Shown: positions 46,338 to 55,832, numbered from the stretch's first letter. The stretch: DNA of 64,000 bases from Streptococcus halotolerans (GCF_001598035.1 NZ_CP014835.1:1835001-1899000), one strand, 5' to 3'. The notes: a model not told the origin generated them from the letters alone. Program-made: numbers and translations.

Positions 46338-47072
46338 ATGTCTGTAACCTATACAACAGGGGAAATGGCTAAACTAGCAGGGGTTTCCATTCGGACTGTT
46401 CAATATTATGATCAGCGTGGTATCTTGACACCAAGTGACCTAACAGAAGGTGGTCGTAGGCGTTATTCTGATAAGGATTTAGAGCAGCTCAAATGGATAT
46501 GTTTTTTGAGAGATCTTGACTTCTCATTGAAAGCTATTCAAGATATTTTGACGGAAGACCATTCAGAGCAAGTTTTACAATTGCTATTAGAAGGTCATAT
46601 CATTGAACTGAAGCAGGAAATTGACCAAAAGCAGCTTAAACTTGACACTGCTGTCAACCTACTTGACAAGCTAGAACGACAAGAAGATTACTCTGTTGCA
46701 AGTTTACAAGATATGTCGCTCATCATGAAAAATAAAAAAGTACATCGCAAGCTTCAACTGAAAATGTTGGCTACACTGTTTACATTTATCCTAGCGTTGC
46801 TTGCTAGTATTTGGTTGGCTAAGCAATTTCCACAGTTAGAGTGGCTAAAAGTATTAGCTGTAATGGTCGGTGTGATTTATGTTGTAGGTCTTATTTGGTT
46901 GACCTATTACTTTTATAAACAATTAGTATATCTCTGTCCAAATTGTCATAGGACTTTCCAACCTAGTTATTGGAAATTTGTTAAGGCACCGCACACACCT
47001 AGGACACGTAAATTAACCTGCCCACATTGTCATGTTAAATCGTCATGTTTGGAATTAGCTAAGAAAGATTAG
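46338..47072 (+). CDS. MerR-family regulator with two membrane spans and zinc ribbon
   Basis: A 244-residue protein with an unusual layout. It has an N-terminal MerR helix-turn-helix (TTGEMAKLAGVSIRTVQYYDQRGIL, about 5-29) and dimer helix to about 135. Two membrane spans follow (about 141-162 and 168-192), and then a C-terminal zinc-ribbon-like pair CPNCH ... CPHCH (about 199-233). ATG 46338 follows AAAGGAGG; the frame continues upstream without support. Repeats ACCTTAGGT and ACCTTGGGT lie in the leader. It may sense membrane or metal stress at the envelope; this is inference. Confidence 0.78.
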   Translation: MSVTYTTGEMAKLAGVSIRTVQYYDQRGILTPSDLTEGGRRRYSDKDLEQLKWICFLRDLDFSLKAIQDILTEDHSEQVLQLLLEGHIIELKQEIDQKQLKLDTAVNLLDKLERQEDYSVASLQDMSLIMKNKKVHRKLQLKMLATLFTFILALLASIWLAKQFPQLEWLKVLAVMVGVIYVVGLIWLTYYFYKQLVYLCPNCHRTFQPSYWKFVKAPHTPRTRKLTCPHCHVKSSCLELAKKD

Positions 47073-47074
47073 CA

Positions 47075-47106
47075 AAAAAGCCTTTTCCCTGTGGAGAAGG
47101 CTTTTT
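47075..47106. terminator. Bidirectional terminator between the MerR and YbaB genes
   Basis: AAAAAGCCTT/AAGGCTTTTT arms with TTCC/GGAG inside, between convergent genes. Confidence 0.9.
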
Positions 47107-47113
47107 CTGAGTT

Positions 47114-47413
47114 TTAGAATGGTAATTTATTAGCAAATGCTCCCATTGTTTTTTGAGTAGCGTCATCAATTTGTCCGAGGGCATCGTTGATAGCTTGTGT
47201 AGTCATATCTTGAAGTGTTTCTACATCTTCAGGATCAACGATTGCTTCAGCGAAAGTGATATTGGTTAATTTCTTATCACCTGAGAATTCAACGACAACC
47301 AAGTCTTGTGCTGATTTACCAGTGAAAGTAGTAGCAGCAAGCTCCTCTTGTTTTTTCTCCATTTGCTTTTGGAGTTTTTGCGCTTGCTTCATCATGTTTT
47401 GCATATTCATCAT
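47114..47413 (-). CDS. YbaB/EbfC family nucleoid-associated protein
   Basis: A 99-residue DNA-binding protein of the YbaB family. It starts [20 protein letters not shown], then [19 protein letters not shown] and ends with [14 protein letters not shown]. Members form dimers that coat DNA. In many bacteria the gene lies between dnaX and recR; here it is isolated, as in other streptococci. Distance from the AAGGA to the first ATG is long, so the second Met could be the real start. Confidence 0.9.
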   Translation of the reverse strand: MMNMQNMMKQAQKLQKQMEKKQEELAATTFTGKSAQDLVVVEFSGDKKLTNITFAEAIVDPEDVETLQDMTTQAINDALGQIDDATQKTMGAFANKLPF

Positions 47414-47648
47414 AATAGTTTTAAGATTCCTTTCGTATCAAGGGGTTAGCCTTGTTTCTTTTAGAGCTATTTCCACTATAACTAGGTAGGGGTTAGTGGA
47501 TGTCTAACTGTTATTATATCATGTTTGGTGTTTAGTTCAAAATTGTTATAAACAGCATTTGAGTATTTTTATTATACAAGTGATAGGTGATATAATTAAT
47601 TTATATGCAACTATAGTGTTTTTGAGTTGTTAAATATAAAATAAAAAT

Positions 47649-47663
47649 AAAATTCAGAAAATT
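47649..47663 (+). promoter_or_regulatory. CodY-like box upstream of the peptide-binding protein
   Basis: AAAATTCAGAAAATT matches 13 of 15 positions of the CodY consensus AATTTTCWGAAAATT. It lies 29 bp before the likely -35. Confidence 0.5.
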
Positions 47664-47694
47664 ACCAAAAAGTATTCCTTTTTAACAAAAGTTG

Positions 47695-47711
47695 TGTTAA
47701 ACTAGCTAACA
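47695..47711 (+). promoter_or_regulatory. GlnR-type operator upstream of the peptide-binding protein
   Basis: TGTTAAACTAGCTAACA is a perfect TGTTA-N7-TAACA GlnR/TnrA site. It overlaps a -35-like TTGTGT (47692-47697) and runs to the -10-like TACTAAT (47712-47718), so GlnR binding would block the promoter. Confidence 0.75.
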
Positions 47712-47771
47712 TACTAATTTTTAGAAAATTTTGTCGCTTCAATGAAGAAATAAAAGGTAGGAGAGATGCGT

Positions 47772-49433
47772 ATGGTATTTTTTAATAAACCAACTTGGAA
47801 ACGTTTAGGATATGGTGCAGTTGCCTTTGTCTCTGTGGCTATTTTGGGAGCTTGTGGTAATGGTAGTTCTTCTAAGTCTTCTGATGAGGCAAAAGAGACG
47901 ATCAATTGGTACATTCCGACCGATATTTCGACACTAGATATTTCCAAAAATACAGATCAATACTCAAATGTCGCTATTGGAAACTCAGGGGGCAATTTAT
48001 TACGTCTGGACGGAAAAAATGGGACTCGTCCTGACTTGGCCAAAACCGTTGACGTCTCTAAAGATGGCTTGACCTACACAGCGACACTGCGTGATGGGCT
48101 TAAATGGTCAGATGGCAGTGCGTTAACTGCGGAAGACTTTGTTTACTCATGGCAACGTATCGTTGATCCTAAGACAGCCTCAGAGTATGCCTATTTAGCT
48201 GTTGAGGCTCACCTAGAGAATGCGGATAAGATTAACAATGGAGAGGAAAAAGATCTCAACAAACTTGGTGTCAAAGCAGACGGCGATAAGGTTATCTTTA
48301 CTCTGACCAATCCTGCACCGCAATTTATCAATTACCTTGCTTTTTCTAACTTCTTACCACAGAAAAAATCATTTGTTGAAGAAACTGGTGAGAATTATGC
48401 CACTACATCAAAAGATATGCTTTATTCTGGACCTTACAAAGTTGAGGGCTGGGACGGCTCAAACGGTGGCTTCAAACTAGTTAAAAACAAAGAATACTGG
48501 GATGCCAAAAATGTTGAAACACAAACGGTCAATGTTGATGTTATCAAGAAACCAGATACGGCTGTACAAATGTATAAACAAGGCGATTTAGACTTCGCTG
48601 ACATCTCAGGAACCTCAGCTATCTACAATGCCAATAAGAAAAATAAGGATGTCGTTGATGTACCATCTGCGCGTACAACTTACATTGTTTACAATCAAAC
48701 TGGCGATGTTAAACCATTGATGAATGATAAGATTCGTCAAGCACTTAACCTTGCAACTGACCGTGAGGGAGTCGTCGAAGCTGCTGTTGATACGGGGTCA
48801 ATTCCCGCGACAGCTCTTGCACCGACTGGTCTTCAAACTTTGGAAAATGGAGAGGACTTAACGGATTTTGTAGCCCCTGGTTATCAATACGATGCCAAAG
48901 AAGCAACGAAACTCTTCAAAGAAGGATTGAAAGAGCTTGGTCAAGATTCGTTAACATTGACAGTGACAGCTGATTCAGATTCACCAGCGACTAAAAATGC
49001 TGTTGACTACCTCAAGAGTACGTGGGAGGAAGCCCTTCCTGGATTGACCGTTGAAGAAAAATTTGTGACCTTCAAACAACGCTTGGAAGATACTAAAAAC
49101 CAAAACTTTGAAGTTGCTCTTGTTTCATGGGGAGGTGATTACCCAGAAGGGTCAACCTTCTATGGCCTCTTTACTTCTGATGCGGCCTACAATTATGGTA
49201 AATTCTCAAGTGAAGATTACGATAAGGCTTATCAAGCTGCCATCACTGAAAATGCGATGTTCCCAGAAAAAGCTGCCGAAAACTATAAAGAGGCTGAGAA
49301 AGCTTTGTATGAGAAAGCCCTTTACAATCCAATTTACTACCTCAACTCACAAGGATTACAAAATCCAGACGTGAAAGAATTGGTCCGTAATTCAACTGGA
49401 CTAACAGTAGATTTCGTTCACGCGCACAAATAA
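47772..49433 (+). CDS. Oligopeptide ABC transporter substrate-binding lipoprotein (OppA-like)
   Basis: A 553-residue surface lipoprotein that should bind peptides for import. It has a lipobox LGAC (Cys28) and a family-5 binding domain: NWYIPTDISTLDISKNTD, DLAKTVDVSKDGLTYTATLR, SWQRIVDPKT, the signature LYSGPYKVEGWD and DKIRQALNLATDREGVVEAA. ATG 47772 is favoured over the ATG two codons earlier because AGGAG would be only two bases away from the first. No permease genes are adjacent, so it serves a transporter encoded elsewhere. GlnR- and CodY-like sites lie upstream, and its terminator was displaced by the IS3 element. Confidence 0.9.
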   Translation: MVFFNKPTWKRLGYGAVAFVSVAILGACGNGSSSKSSDEAKETINWYIPTDISTLDISKNTDQYSNVAIGNSGGNLLRLDGKNGTRPDLAKTVDVSKDGLTYTATLRDGLKWSDGSALTAEDFVYSWQRIVDPKTASEYAYLAVEAHLENADKINNGEEKDLNKLGVKADGDKVIFTLTNPAPQFINYLAFSNFLPQKKSFVEETGENYATTSKDMLYSGPYKVEGWDGSNGGFKLVKNKEYWDAKNVETQTVNVDVIKKPDTAVQMYKQGDLDFADISGTSAIYNANKKNKDVVDVPSARTTYIVYNQTGDVKPLMNDKIRQALNLATDREGVVEAAVDTGSIPATALAPTGLQTLENGEDLTDFVAPGYQYDAKEATKLFKEGLKELGQDSLTLTVTADSDSPATKNAVDYLKSTWEEALPGLTVEEKFVTFKQRLEDTKNQNFEVALVSWGGDYPEGSTFYGLFTSDAAYNYGKFSSEDYDKAYQAAITENAMFPEKAAENYKEAEKALYEKALYNPIYYLNSQGLQNPDVKELVRNSTGLTVDFVHAHK

Positions 49434-49480
49434 AATGAAAAGGCAACACTTTTCTGTACAATTTTTATAAAGTGTTTTTG

Positions 49481-50260
49481 TTAAGCGATCACTCGCCTAG
49501 CCATGGGGGTTTGATAGTTGAGACTACCGTGAATGCGATGATGATTCCACCAGTGGACGTAGTCCTTGGTTTTGAGAGTTAGTTCTTCAAGCGAATGAAA
49601 GATTTCTTGATTAATAAACTCAATTTTAAAGGAACGATAAGTACTTTCAGCCACGGCATTATCATAAGGACAGCCTGCTTGACTAAGTGAACGGGTAATT
49701 CCAAATGCTCCTAACACCTCATCAATCAGCTGATTATCAAACTCCTTACCACGATCAGAATGGAAAAGATTGACCTTGGTTAGGGCATAAGGGATACTCT
49801 GAATCGCTTGCTTTACGAGCTCTGCAGTCTTCTGCCAACCGACTGACAGACCAATGATTTCACGATTATAGAGGTCTATTATCAAGCAAACATAAGCCCA
49901 GCGCTTACCAACACGGACATAAGTCAAGTCTGTTACAATCGCTTCAAGTGGTCTTTCTTGATTGAATTGTCTGGCTAAGCGATTTGGAATGGGTGCTTCA
50001 TTTTTCCCTTTAGAATGCGACTTGAAGGTAGTCTGCTGGTAAACAGATACGAGATTCCATCGCTTCATGATCCGACGAATGCGACGACGAGACAAGAGGA
50101 TTCCTTCTGTTTCCAGACATTTCTTGATCTTTCGAGCACCATATCTAGATTTGCTCTCAAGGAAAATCTGCTTAACTTTTTCTTCAAGCTCTGTTTTCGA
50201 TACTGGCTCTATGGCTTTGTAGTAATAGCTGGAACGAGGGAGGTTCAACCAACGACACAT
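49481..50260 (-). CDS. IS3-family transposase OrfB (catalytic part)
   Basis: A 259-residue stretch from MCRWLNLPRSSYYY to the end. The integrase core is complete: IVTDLTYVRVGKRWAY (first Asp), LFHSDRGKEFDN (second Asp) and YDNAVAESTYRSFKIEF (Glu). The frame remains open upstream into the orfA/orfB slip region, so the natural product is an OrfAB fusion made by -1 frameshift. Confidence 0.92.
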   Translation of the reverse strand: MCRWLNLPRSSYYYKAIEPVSKTELEEKVKQIFLESKSRYGARKIKKCLETEGILLSRRRIRRIMKRWNLVSVYQQTTFKSHSKGKNEAPIPNRLARQFNQERPLEAIVTDLTYVRVGKRWAYVCLIIDLYNREIIGLSVGWQKTAELVKQAIQSIPYALTKVNLFHSDRGKEFDNQLIDEVLGAFGITRSLSQAGCPYDNAVAESTYRSFKIEFINQEIFHSLEELTLKTKDYVHWWNHHRIHGSLNYQTPMARRVIA

Positions 50261-50295
50261 GGCTGAAATGCTGTATTTATCCTTGTTAGCAGTGA

Positions 50296-50586
50296 TTATT
50301 TGCCTTTTTGTGCCATAATCACTGCCGCTTGCTTTAAGATGTCTAGCTGCATTTCGAGTTCTTTATTGCGTTTTCTAAGGGCTATTAGCTCCCGTTGGTC
50401 ATCTGTTAGATTATCAACCGATTTGAAGGAACCAGTTGTTTTAGCTTGTCTCACCCATTTGTCGAAGGTTGAGGGGGTTAAATCATATTCTTTGATGATT
50501 TCGCTACGTTTCATACCTGCATTGTGAAGGTCAACGATTTGTTGTTTAAAGTTATCTGTGAATTAACGACGTACTCTTCTAGACAT
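50296..50586 (-). pseudogene. IS3-family OrfA with early stop codon
   Basis: The original start (ATG at 50586-50584) follows GGAGAAATTT and reads MSRRVRR, then TAA at codon 8, then FTDNFKQQIVDLHNAG and the rest of a normal helix-turn-helix OrfA with a leucine-zipper-like end (LRKRNKELEMQLDILKQAAVI). A single-base change would explain the stop. An internal Met (position 50514) could still give a shortened 72-residue product without the first helices. Confidence 0.88.
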
Positions 50587-50663
50587 AAATTTCTCCTGTT
50601 TTTGATTACTATTAGAACACTTTATAAATTCTGTCTAGTTTAGTGTAACCGATTCAAAAATTT

Positions 50664-50697
50664 AAAAACGTTAGATTGAGGAATCTAGCGTTTTTTT
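50664..50697 (+). terminator. Terminator now separated from its gene by the IS3 element
   Basis: AAAAACGTTAGATT/AATCTAGCGTTTTTTT arms. It follows the IS end directly and most likely belonged to the peptide-binding lipoprotein gene that ends at 49433. Confidence 0.85.
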
Positions 50698-51338
50698 AAG
50701 TCTATTAACAATGGCTGTTAGTAGGAAGCTGGTTAACAATTGGATGGGAGAAATAAGAAATCCTGTTGGAATTCCTAGCAGCTAACCGTATGGCATAGGT
50801 TGTCCTTGGCCAGATGAGAAGCCGTCTGACTAGTACTCTTGTTTTAATATAGCGAATTGACATAAAACAGTGCAACGATGATATAAGCTTGGCATGACCT
50901 TTTCACTAGTTTTTTGTAAAATAACCCCGAAAAAGATTGAATGGTATGGCTTTTCTTGAAGCCCTGTTATCCTATTGCTGTTTCAGTCGACGACACGGGT
51001 AAGTTTTAATCCGTCTGTTAAGTTAGGGGAAAGTCAGATGATGTTTGATTGATCTAAGCATTGCAAGATTGTTTTTTTAAGCAGTGTCAGTCACATGAAT
51101 TTATGTCAAAAAAGTTAGTTATACTGATTTAGCTTAACTTTTTATTTATTTCTGTTATCATGGAGTAGTGAGCGTTTTGGTGGAACTTGTGATATAGTGA
51201 TGGTAAAGTTAACTGATGGACCGAGTGATTGCTGTCTGATAGAAAGTTTTGGGAGTCTTGTTCGTTTTTGTTCTCTTTGCTATTGTAGCATCACAGTGAC
51301 ACTTATCAAGAAATTTATTGACAGAAAGGAAAGTTTTA
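50698..51338. other. Long intergenic stretch before the antiporter gene
   Basis: About 640 bp, AT-rich, without an intact gene. Short palindromic pieces occur but no known riboswitch or RNA was recognised. It may hold a long leader of the antiporter gene or decayed sequence. Confidence 0.4.
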
Positions 51339-52508
51339 ATGCATGCATTATTAGAAATTGTTATTATCTTAGTAGCTAGTTTGCTAGCAGGAGCGGTTTC
51401 CTCACGTTTGAATATTCCTGCCGTTGTTGGCCAACTATTGATTGGTATTGTTATTGGACCGCCTATTTTAGGATTGGTCCACAATGGCGAAATTCTCCAC
51501 TTCTTATCAGAACTTGGGGTTATCCTGCTGATGTTTATGGCTGGTTTAGAAGCTGATTTCAGCTTGTTGAAAAAGTACCTCAAACCTAGCTTGCTAGTGG
51601 CTATTACGGGAGTCATCGTTCCTCTGTTCGTTTTTTATTTTCTAACACAAGTTATGCAATTCAATGTTAGTCAATCTATTTTTTACGGCTTAGTTTTTGC
51701 AGCAACAAGTATTTCAATCACTGTTGAAGTTCTTCAAGAGTATGATAAGGTATCTACGGATGTGGGTGCCATCATTATCGGCGCAGCCGTTGCAGATGAT
51801 ATCATTGCTGTATTGCTGCTTAGTTTCTTCGTCTCATCATTAGGTTCAACAGAGAATATCAGCCTTCAATTGGTGGCACAATTATTATTCTTTGTTTTCT
51901 TATGGTTGGCTATCAAAGTTCTCATTCCTTGGATGATAAAACGCTTGGAAGTCCTTGCTTCTAAGAATCTTATGTTTTATGTCGCTTTGATTATTTGTTT
52001 TTCACTGTCTTGGTTAGCTGATCAAGTGGGGTTGAGTTCTATCATTGGTTCATTCTTTGCAGGCTTGGCTATTGGTCAGACAAAACAAGGTCATTCTGTG
52101 ATGAGACGTGTCACTTCATTTGGTTATAGTTTCTTCATCCCTATTTTCTTTGCCTCTATCGCTTTTCCTTTGCGATTTACGGGATTACTGGAACACTTAC
52201 CAATGATCATAGGCTTCACTATTCTAGTAGTTTTAACAAAACTAATTCCTGGTTATTTTGTTGGCCGTAGTTTCAAGTTTCCTAAAATGGAATCCCTAAC
52301 TATTGGTGGCGGGATGGTCAGCCGAGGTGAGATGGCTTTGATTATTATTGGTGTGGGGCAAGCTGCTCATATTATTGGTAATAGAGTTTATTCAGAGTTG
52401 GTTATCATTACGATTGCCTCTACCATCATTGCTCCCTTCATTTTGAAGTATTCCTTTAGAAGTTCTAAGGGTCCTCAAAAAGGTTTGAATTCGACAGATG
52501 GCTATTAA
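51339..52508 (+). CDS. Monovalent cation:proton antiporter (CPA2, KefB/NapA-like)
   Basis: A 389-residue membrane protein with about 12 spans of the CPA2 group, which exchange Na+ or K+ for protons. Core motifs are AVVGQLLIGIVIGPPILG (about 26-43), FMAGLEADFSLLKK, the ion-site segment IIIGAAVADDIIAVLLLSF (with DD) and GGGMVSRGEMALIIIGVG. AAAGGAAAG precedes ATG 51339. No C-terminal TrkA domain is present. It likely serves pH or salt tolerance. Confidence 0.88.
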   Translation: MHALLEIVIILVASLLAGAVSSRLNIPAVVGQLLIGIVIGPPILGLVHNGEILHFLSELGVILLMFMAGLEADFSLLKKYLKPSLLVAITGVIVPLFVFYFLTQVMQFNVSQSIFYGLVFAATSISITVEVLQEYDKVSTDVGAIIIGAAVADDIIAVLLLSFFVSSLGSTENISLQLVAQLLFFVFLWLAIKVLIPWMIKRLEVLASKNLMFYVALIICFSLSWLADQVGLSSIIGSFFAGLAIGQTKQGHSVMRRVTSFGYSFFIPIFFASIAFPLRFTGLLEHLPMIIGFTILVVLTKLIPGYFVGRSFKFPKMESLTIGGGMVSRGEMALIIIGVGQAAHIIGNRVYSELVIITIASTIIAPFILKYSFRSSKGPQKGLNSTDGY

Positions 52509-52515
52509 ATAATCC

Positions 52516-52551
52516 AAAAAATCCCTACACTACAATGTGCTAGGGATTTTT
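52516..52551. terminator. Bidirectional terminator between the antiporter gene and pepX
   Basis: AAAAATCCCTA/TAGGGATTTTT arms with an inner CAC/GTG, between convergent genes. Confidence 0.9.
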
Positions 52552-52562
52552 GAATTGAGTGC

Positions 52563-54833
52563 TTAATCGTGGGGAATGACTATTTGAGACTGTCCAAGAT
52601 CAAGGGTTAATTGATAATTTGAATTATCTCGGATAGTGTGCTCAAAATCGGTTGTGTATAAGATAACCTGCAGTTTAGCACCGGCTTTGATATCGTAGAT
52701 ACTTGGTTGAAGTTCCAGTGAGAAGTTCATCCACTCGTCAGGAATAATGTCCTCAACGGTAAGGAGGTTATTACGATTTTGAAGATTGATGTGTCCTTTA
52801 GTGATAACACGTGATGCGGCTTCTTTAAAAGGTAATTCCTTAAGAGCCTCCATTTGGAAGAATCGACCGTTATCAACACTGTTACCACTAGGAACGGGGA
52901 TAGCTTGGAGGTATTTCTGGGTTCCTACTTCAAGGATTTGAGCGGAAAGAAGACCTCTATCAGTGCTTGATTTAAGCCTTAGTTCAAGTTTGATGCGACC
53001 GTTGATACGTAGAGATTTTGGGAGTTCTAAATCAATGGTTACTGCATTTGCTTTGTCGCTAAATAAATCTGTTTTAAAGCTATTAAACTCTTTTCCATAA
53101 CGAGAAAAATCTTCGTCATGGTAATGGTTGTCAATGGTTTTCAAATCAGAACCTAATGGATAGCTTTGATAGTCATTACTGCCAAAGCTATCAAGTTCTT
53201 GCCAAGTTTGGGCAGCGGTATTATCTTGCCAAATCACAGTTGGTAAGTCAAAAGAATTTTCTTGTCCTAAGATTACCTGACTCAAGAGGGCATTCATACT
53301 TTCTCTAAAGTCTATGGATTGCCAAGCATTCATATAAACGTGGGCACCATGGTGGAGAAAGAGGTGTTTTGAGATGGTTTCAGGAAGAGCATTGAACATA
53401 TTGTAAACATTGATTGGCTTGACGTTCCAGTCTTGAGTACCATGGGTAAAGACCATACGCGCCTTGACCTTATCGGCGTGTATTAGGTAGTTACGGTCAT
53501 GCCAAAATTGATTATAATCGCCAGTTTCTCGAGAAATAGCAGCGCTTTGTTCCTTGAGTTGTTCTTGATACTTAGTATTTTGACGGAGGTAATCTCCAGC
53601 AGAAAGATTGCGAGAGTAGGTAAATTCAGTCAAGGTATCTAAGTCTTCGCCAGGATAGCCGCCAGGACTGGTAACAAGGCCATTTTCTCGATAATAGTTG
53701 TACCATGAGGAGATACCAGCTTCAGCAATGACGACTTCAAGCCCTTCAACGCCTGTCGTCGCTAGGGCATTTGACATGGTTCCTAGATAGGAGAGGCCGG
53801 TTGTGACCACCTTACCAGTCGCCCAAGTAGCTTTAATATGACGCTTGCGATCGTGACTTGTAAAAGCACGAGTACGCCCATTCAACCAATCAATGACTGA
53901 TTTGTAGGCTTGAACTTGGTGATAATCCCCTGTTGTCATAAAGCCGTCAGATTGGATGGTGCCAATACCTGATACGTAAACATTGGCAAATCCACGCGCG
54001 AGCATGTAATCGTTGAGAGTGTAACTATTTGGGTAAAGGAAAGTTTCTTCTGTTTTTTGGACCTCATCGACCGTGCTATCCGATGTTAAAATCGTAATGT
54101 CTTGAGTTTCGACAGAAATGTTACCAGCTTCTTTTTTAAGGAGTTTACCTTCCATTTTGTGGGTTAATTTATCACTGGCTGGCTCGTTGACCCCTTGATG
54201 ATAGGGACTAGCTGTCATCATGGTAGGCAATGCTAGATCAGTTTTTGGTCTGATAACAGAGACTTTAACAAGATCTACCTGTCCATCCTTATCAGTATCA
54301 ACGCCAGACTCTACATAGACGACTTCACGAATGACATCAGTAGTATCAAAGCTAGCCAAACTCTTACCATTGAAATACCTGTACTGATTAGTTATAGGAA
54401 TAAGATGTTGAGCGACAAGGCTATCGATTAAGGTATTACCGGATTTAGTACGAGTGGCTAATAGATGATAGAGTGGTAAGATGCTATCTTCAAATATTAC
54501 TGGAAAAGCGATTTCCTTGATAAATTGCTCAGTATTTGTAAAGTCAACATTTGGAATGAAGCCCAGTAGCTGAAGTGCTATTGTATTAAAATGAGTTCGA
54601 GTTAAATCAGCATCTGATTGGAAGAAAGTGAGTAAGTCAGTTTCAAAATCTGAAATCAATAACGATAAGGCATAATTGGTATCTTGATACTGTAAGGATA
54701 GGATATGACGCACTAGAGTTTCAAGGTTTTGCTTGAGATTAGCTTTACTCGAGACAGCAAACCCAAGGTCGCCCAGTTCTGCAAGGGCCATTTCAGGAGA
54801 AGTAGGTATATAGCTATATTGATTATATTTCAT
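52563..54833 (-). CDS. pepX: Xaa-Pro dipeptidyl-peptidase
   Basis: Serine peptidase that removes X-Pro dipeptides from proline-rich peptides, important for growth on casein- or collagen-derived peptides. The 756 residues show a helical N-terminal domain (1-165), the alpha/beta-hydrolase domain with GLSYLG (nucleophile Ser348), [10 protein letters not shown] (289-298), HGTQDWNV (Asp) and HHGAHVYM (His), and a C-terminal jelly-roll. The length matches streptococcal PepX. AAAGGAG precedes the ATG, and a cre-like site stands 17 bp upstream. Confidence 0.97.
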   Translation of the reverse strand: MKYNQYSYIPTSPEMALAELGDLGFAVSSKANLKQNLETLVRHILSLQYQDTNYALSLLISDFETDLLTFFQSDADLTRTHFNTIALQLLGFIPNVDFTNTEQFIKEIAFPVIFEDSILPLYHLLATRTKSGNTLIDSLVAQHLIPITNQYRYFNGKSLASFDTTDVIREVVYVESGVDTDKDGQVDLVKVSVIRPKTDLALPTMMTASPYHQGVNEPASDKLTHKMEGKLLKKEAGNISVETQDITILTSDSTVDEVQKTEETFLYPNSYTLNDYMLARGFANVYVSGIGTIQSDGFMTTGDYHQVQAYKSVIDWLNGRTRAFTSHDRKRHIKATWATGKVVTTGLSYLGTMSNALATTGVEGLEVVIAEAGISSWYNYYRENGLVTSPGGYPGEDLDTLTEFTYSRNLSAGDYLRQNTKYQEQLKEQSAAISRETGDYNQFWHDRNYLIHADKVKARMVFTHGTQDWNVKPINVYNMFNALPETISKHLFLHHGAHVYMNAWQSIDFRESMNALLSQVILGQENSFDLPTVIWQDNTAAQTWQELDSFGSNDYQSYPLGSDLKTIDNHYHDEDFSRYGKEFNSFKTDLFSDKANAVTIDLELPKSLRINGRIKLELRLKSSTDRGLLSAQILEVGTQKYLQAIPVPSGNSVDNGRFFQMEALKELPFKEAASRVITKGHINLQNRNNLLTVEDIIPDEWMNFSLELQPSIYDIKAGAKLQVILYTTDFEHTIRDNSNYQLTLDLGQSQIVIPHD

Positions 54834-54849
54834 AAAAAGAGCTCCTTTA

Positions 54850-54863
54850 AGTAAACGTTTTAA
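54850..54863. promoter_or_regulatory. Candidate cre (CcpA) site between pepX and the glycerol facilitator gene
   Basis: AGTAAACGTTTTAA matches 12 of 14 positions of TGWAARCGYTWNCW. It lies between the divergent pepX and gla genes, near pepX, where it could act on either. Glycerol uptake is a common CcpA target. Confidence 0.5.
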
Positions 54864-54877
54864 TTGTTAAGATTACC

Positions 54878-54906
54878 TTTACTTTATTCATTATACTTGA
54901 TAAAAT
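54878..54906 (+). promoter_or_regulatory. Promoter of the glycerol facilitator gene
   Basis: TTTACT (54878-54883), 17-bp spacer and TAAAAT (54901-54906). Confidence 0.6.
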
Positions 54907-54957
54907 GAAGGTTGTCGAAAATAAAAAAATCGCTAAATTGAAAGGATTACACAAAAC

Positions 54958-55821
54958 ATGGATGTTACATGGACTGTAAAGTATATTACAGAATTTCTAG
55001 GAACAGCAATTCTTATCATTCTTGGTAATGGTGCTGTTGCCAATGTTGAACTTAAAGGAACCAAGGGGCACGCTAGTGGTTGGTTAACAATCGCTATTGG
55101 TTATGGTATGGGGGTAATGATCCCAGCCTTGATGTTTGGTAACGTGTCTGGTAACCACATCAACCCAGCGTTCACACTTGGTTTGGCTGTGTCAGGCTAC
55201 TTCCCATGGGCTCAAGTTGCTCCTTACATTGTTGCTCAAATTCTTGGAGCAATGGCAGGTCAAGCAGTAGTGGTTGCTACTCACCGACCTTACTATATGG
55301 AGACAGAAGAATCAAATGCGATTCTTGGCTCATTTTCTACTATTTCATCACGCGACAATGGCATTATTGATACGCGTAAAGGTGCTACAATCAACGGTTT
55401 CATCAACGAATTCTTTGGTTCATTCGTCCTTTTCTTTGGTGCAGTTGCTATGACCAAAAATTACTTCGGTGCTGAAGCTATCCAGTTTATATCAAAACAA
55501 GGTGTAGACGTAGCAGCCCTTAATGCAGGTCAAAAATTGCAAGGAGGTTTGATTGCTTCTACTTCAGCAGGTTCAGCAGTTTCTCACATGGCTCTTGGTT
55601 TCCTTGTGATGGCACTTGTGACGAGTCTTGGAGGTCCTACGGGTCCTGGTCTGAACCCTGCACGTGACTTCGGTCCACGTTTGCTTCACCACTTGTTGCC
55701 AAAATCAATTCTTGGACAACACAAATCAGATTCAAAATGGTGGTATGCTTGGGTTCCAGTAGTAGCTCCTATTCTTGCAAGTATCGCAGCGGTAGCTCTT
55801 TACAAACTACTTTACGCCTAA
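54958..55821 (+). CDS. gla: Glycerol uptake facilitator (aquaglyceroporin, MIP family)
   Basis: A channel for glycerol and water. The 287 residues have six spans and both NPA motifs: GNHINPAFTLG (69-71) and GPGLNPARDFGPR (233-235). The Asp behind the second NPA marks a glycerol-type pore. The gene is next to and divergent from pepX, the streptococcal and lactococcal gla-pepX layout. There is no strong ribosome site (GAAAGGATT lies 12 bases upstream). It ends in a terminator at 55833. Confidence 0.93.
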   Translation: MDVTWTVKYITEFLGTAILIILGNGAVANVELKGTKGHASGWLTIAIGYGMGVMIPALMFGNVSGNHINPAFTLGLAVSGYFPWAQVAPYIVAQILGAMAGQAVVVATHRPYYMETEESNAILGSFSTISSRDNGIIDTRKGATINGFINEFFGSFVLFFGAVAMTKNYFGAEAIQFISKQGVDVAALNAGQKLQGGLIASTSAGSAVSHMALGFLVMALVTSLGGPTGPGLNPARDFGPRLLHHLLPKSILGQHKSDSKWWYAWVPVVAPILASIAAVALYKLLYA

Positions 55822-55832
55822 TTCAAATACAA

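Larger units (their letters stand above)
49455..50637 (-). mobile_element. IS3-family insertion sequence (IS861/IS150-like)
   Basis: About 1.18 kb bounded by imperfect inverted repeats (left TGTACAATTTTTATAAAGTG; right, read inward, TAGACAGAATTTATAAAGTG). It holds orfA and orfB in two frames with an A-rich slip region (CAAAAAGG) near the end of orfA for -1 frameshifting. It is inserted between the stop of the peptide-binding lipoprotein and the terminator at 50664. No clear 3-bp target repeat was found. orfA carries a nonsense codon, so this copy is probably unable to move by itself. Confidence 0.85.

Noticed and set aside
50698-51338. c-di-AMP or other cation-related riboswitch before the antiporter gene
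   Set aside because: None of the conserved riboswitch core motifs could be found by eye.
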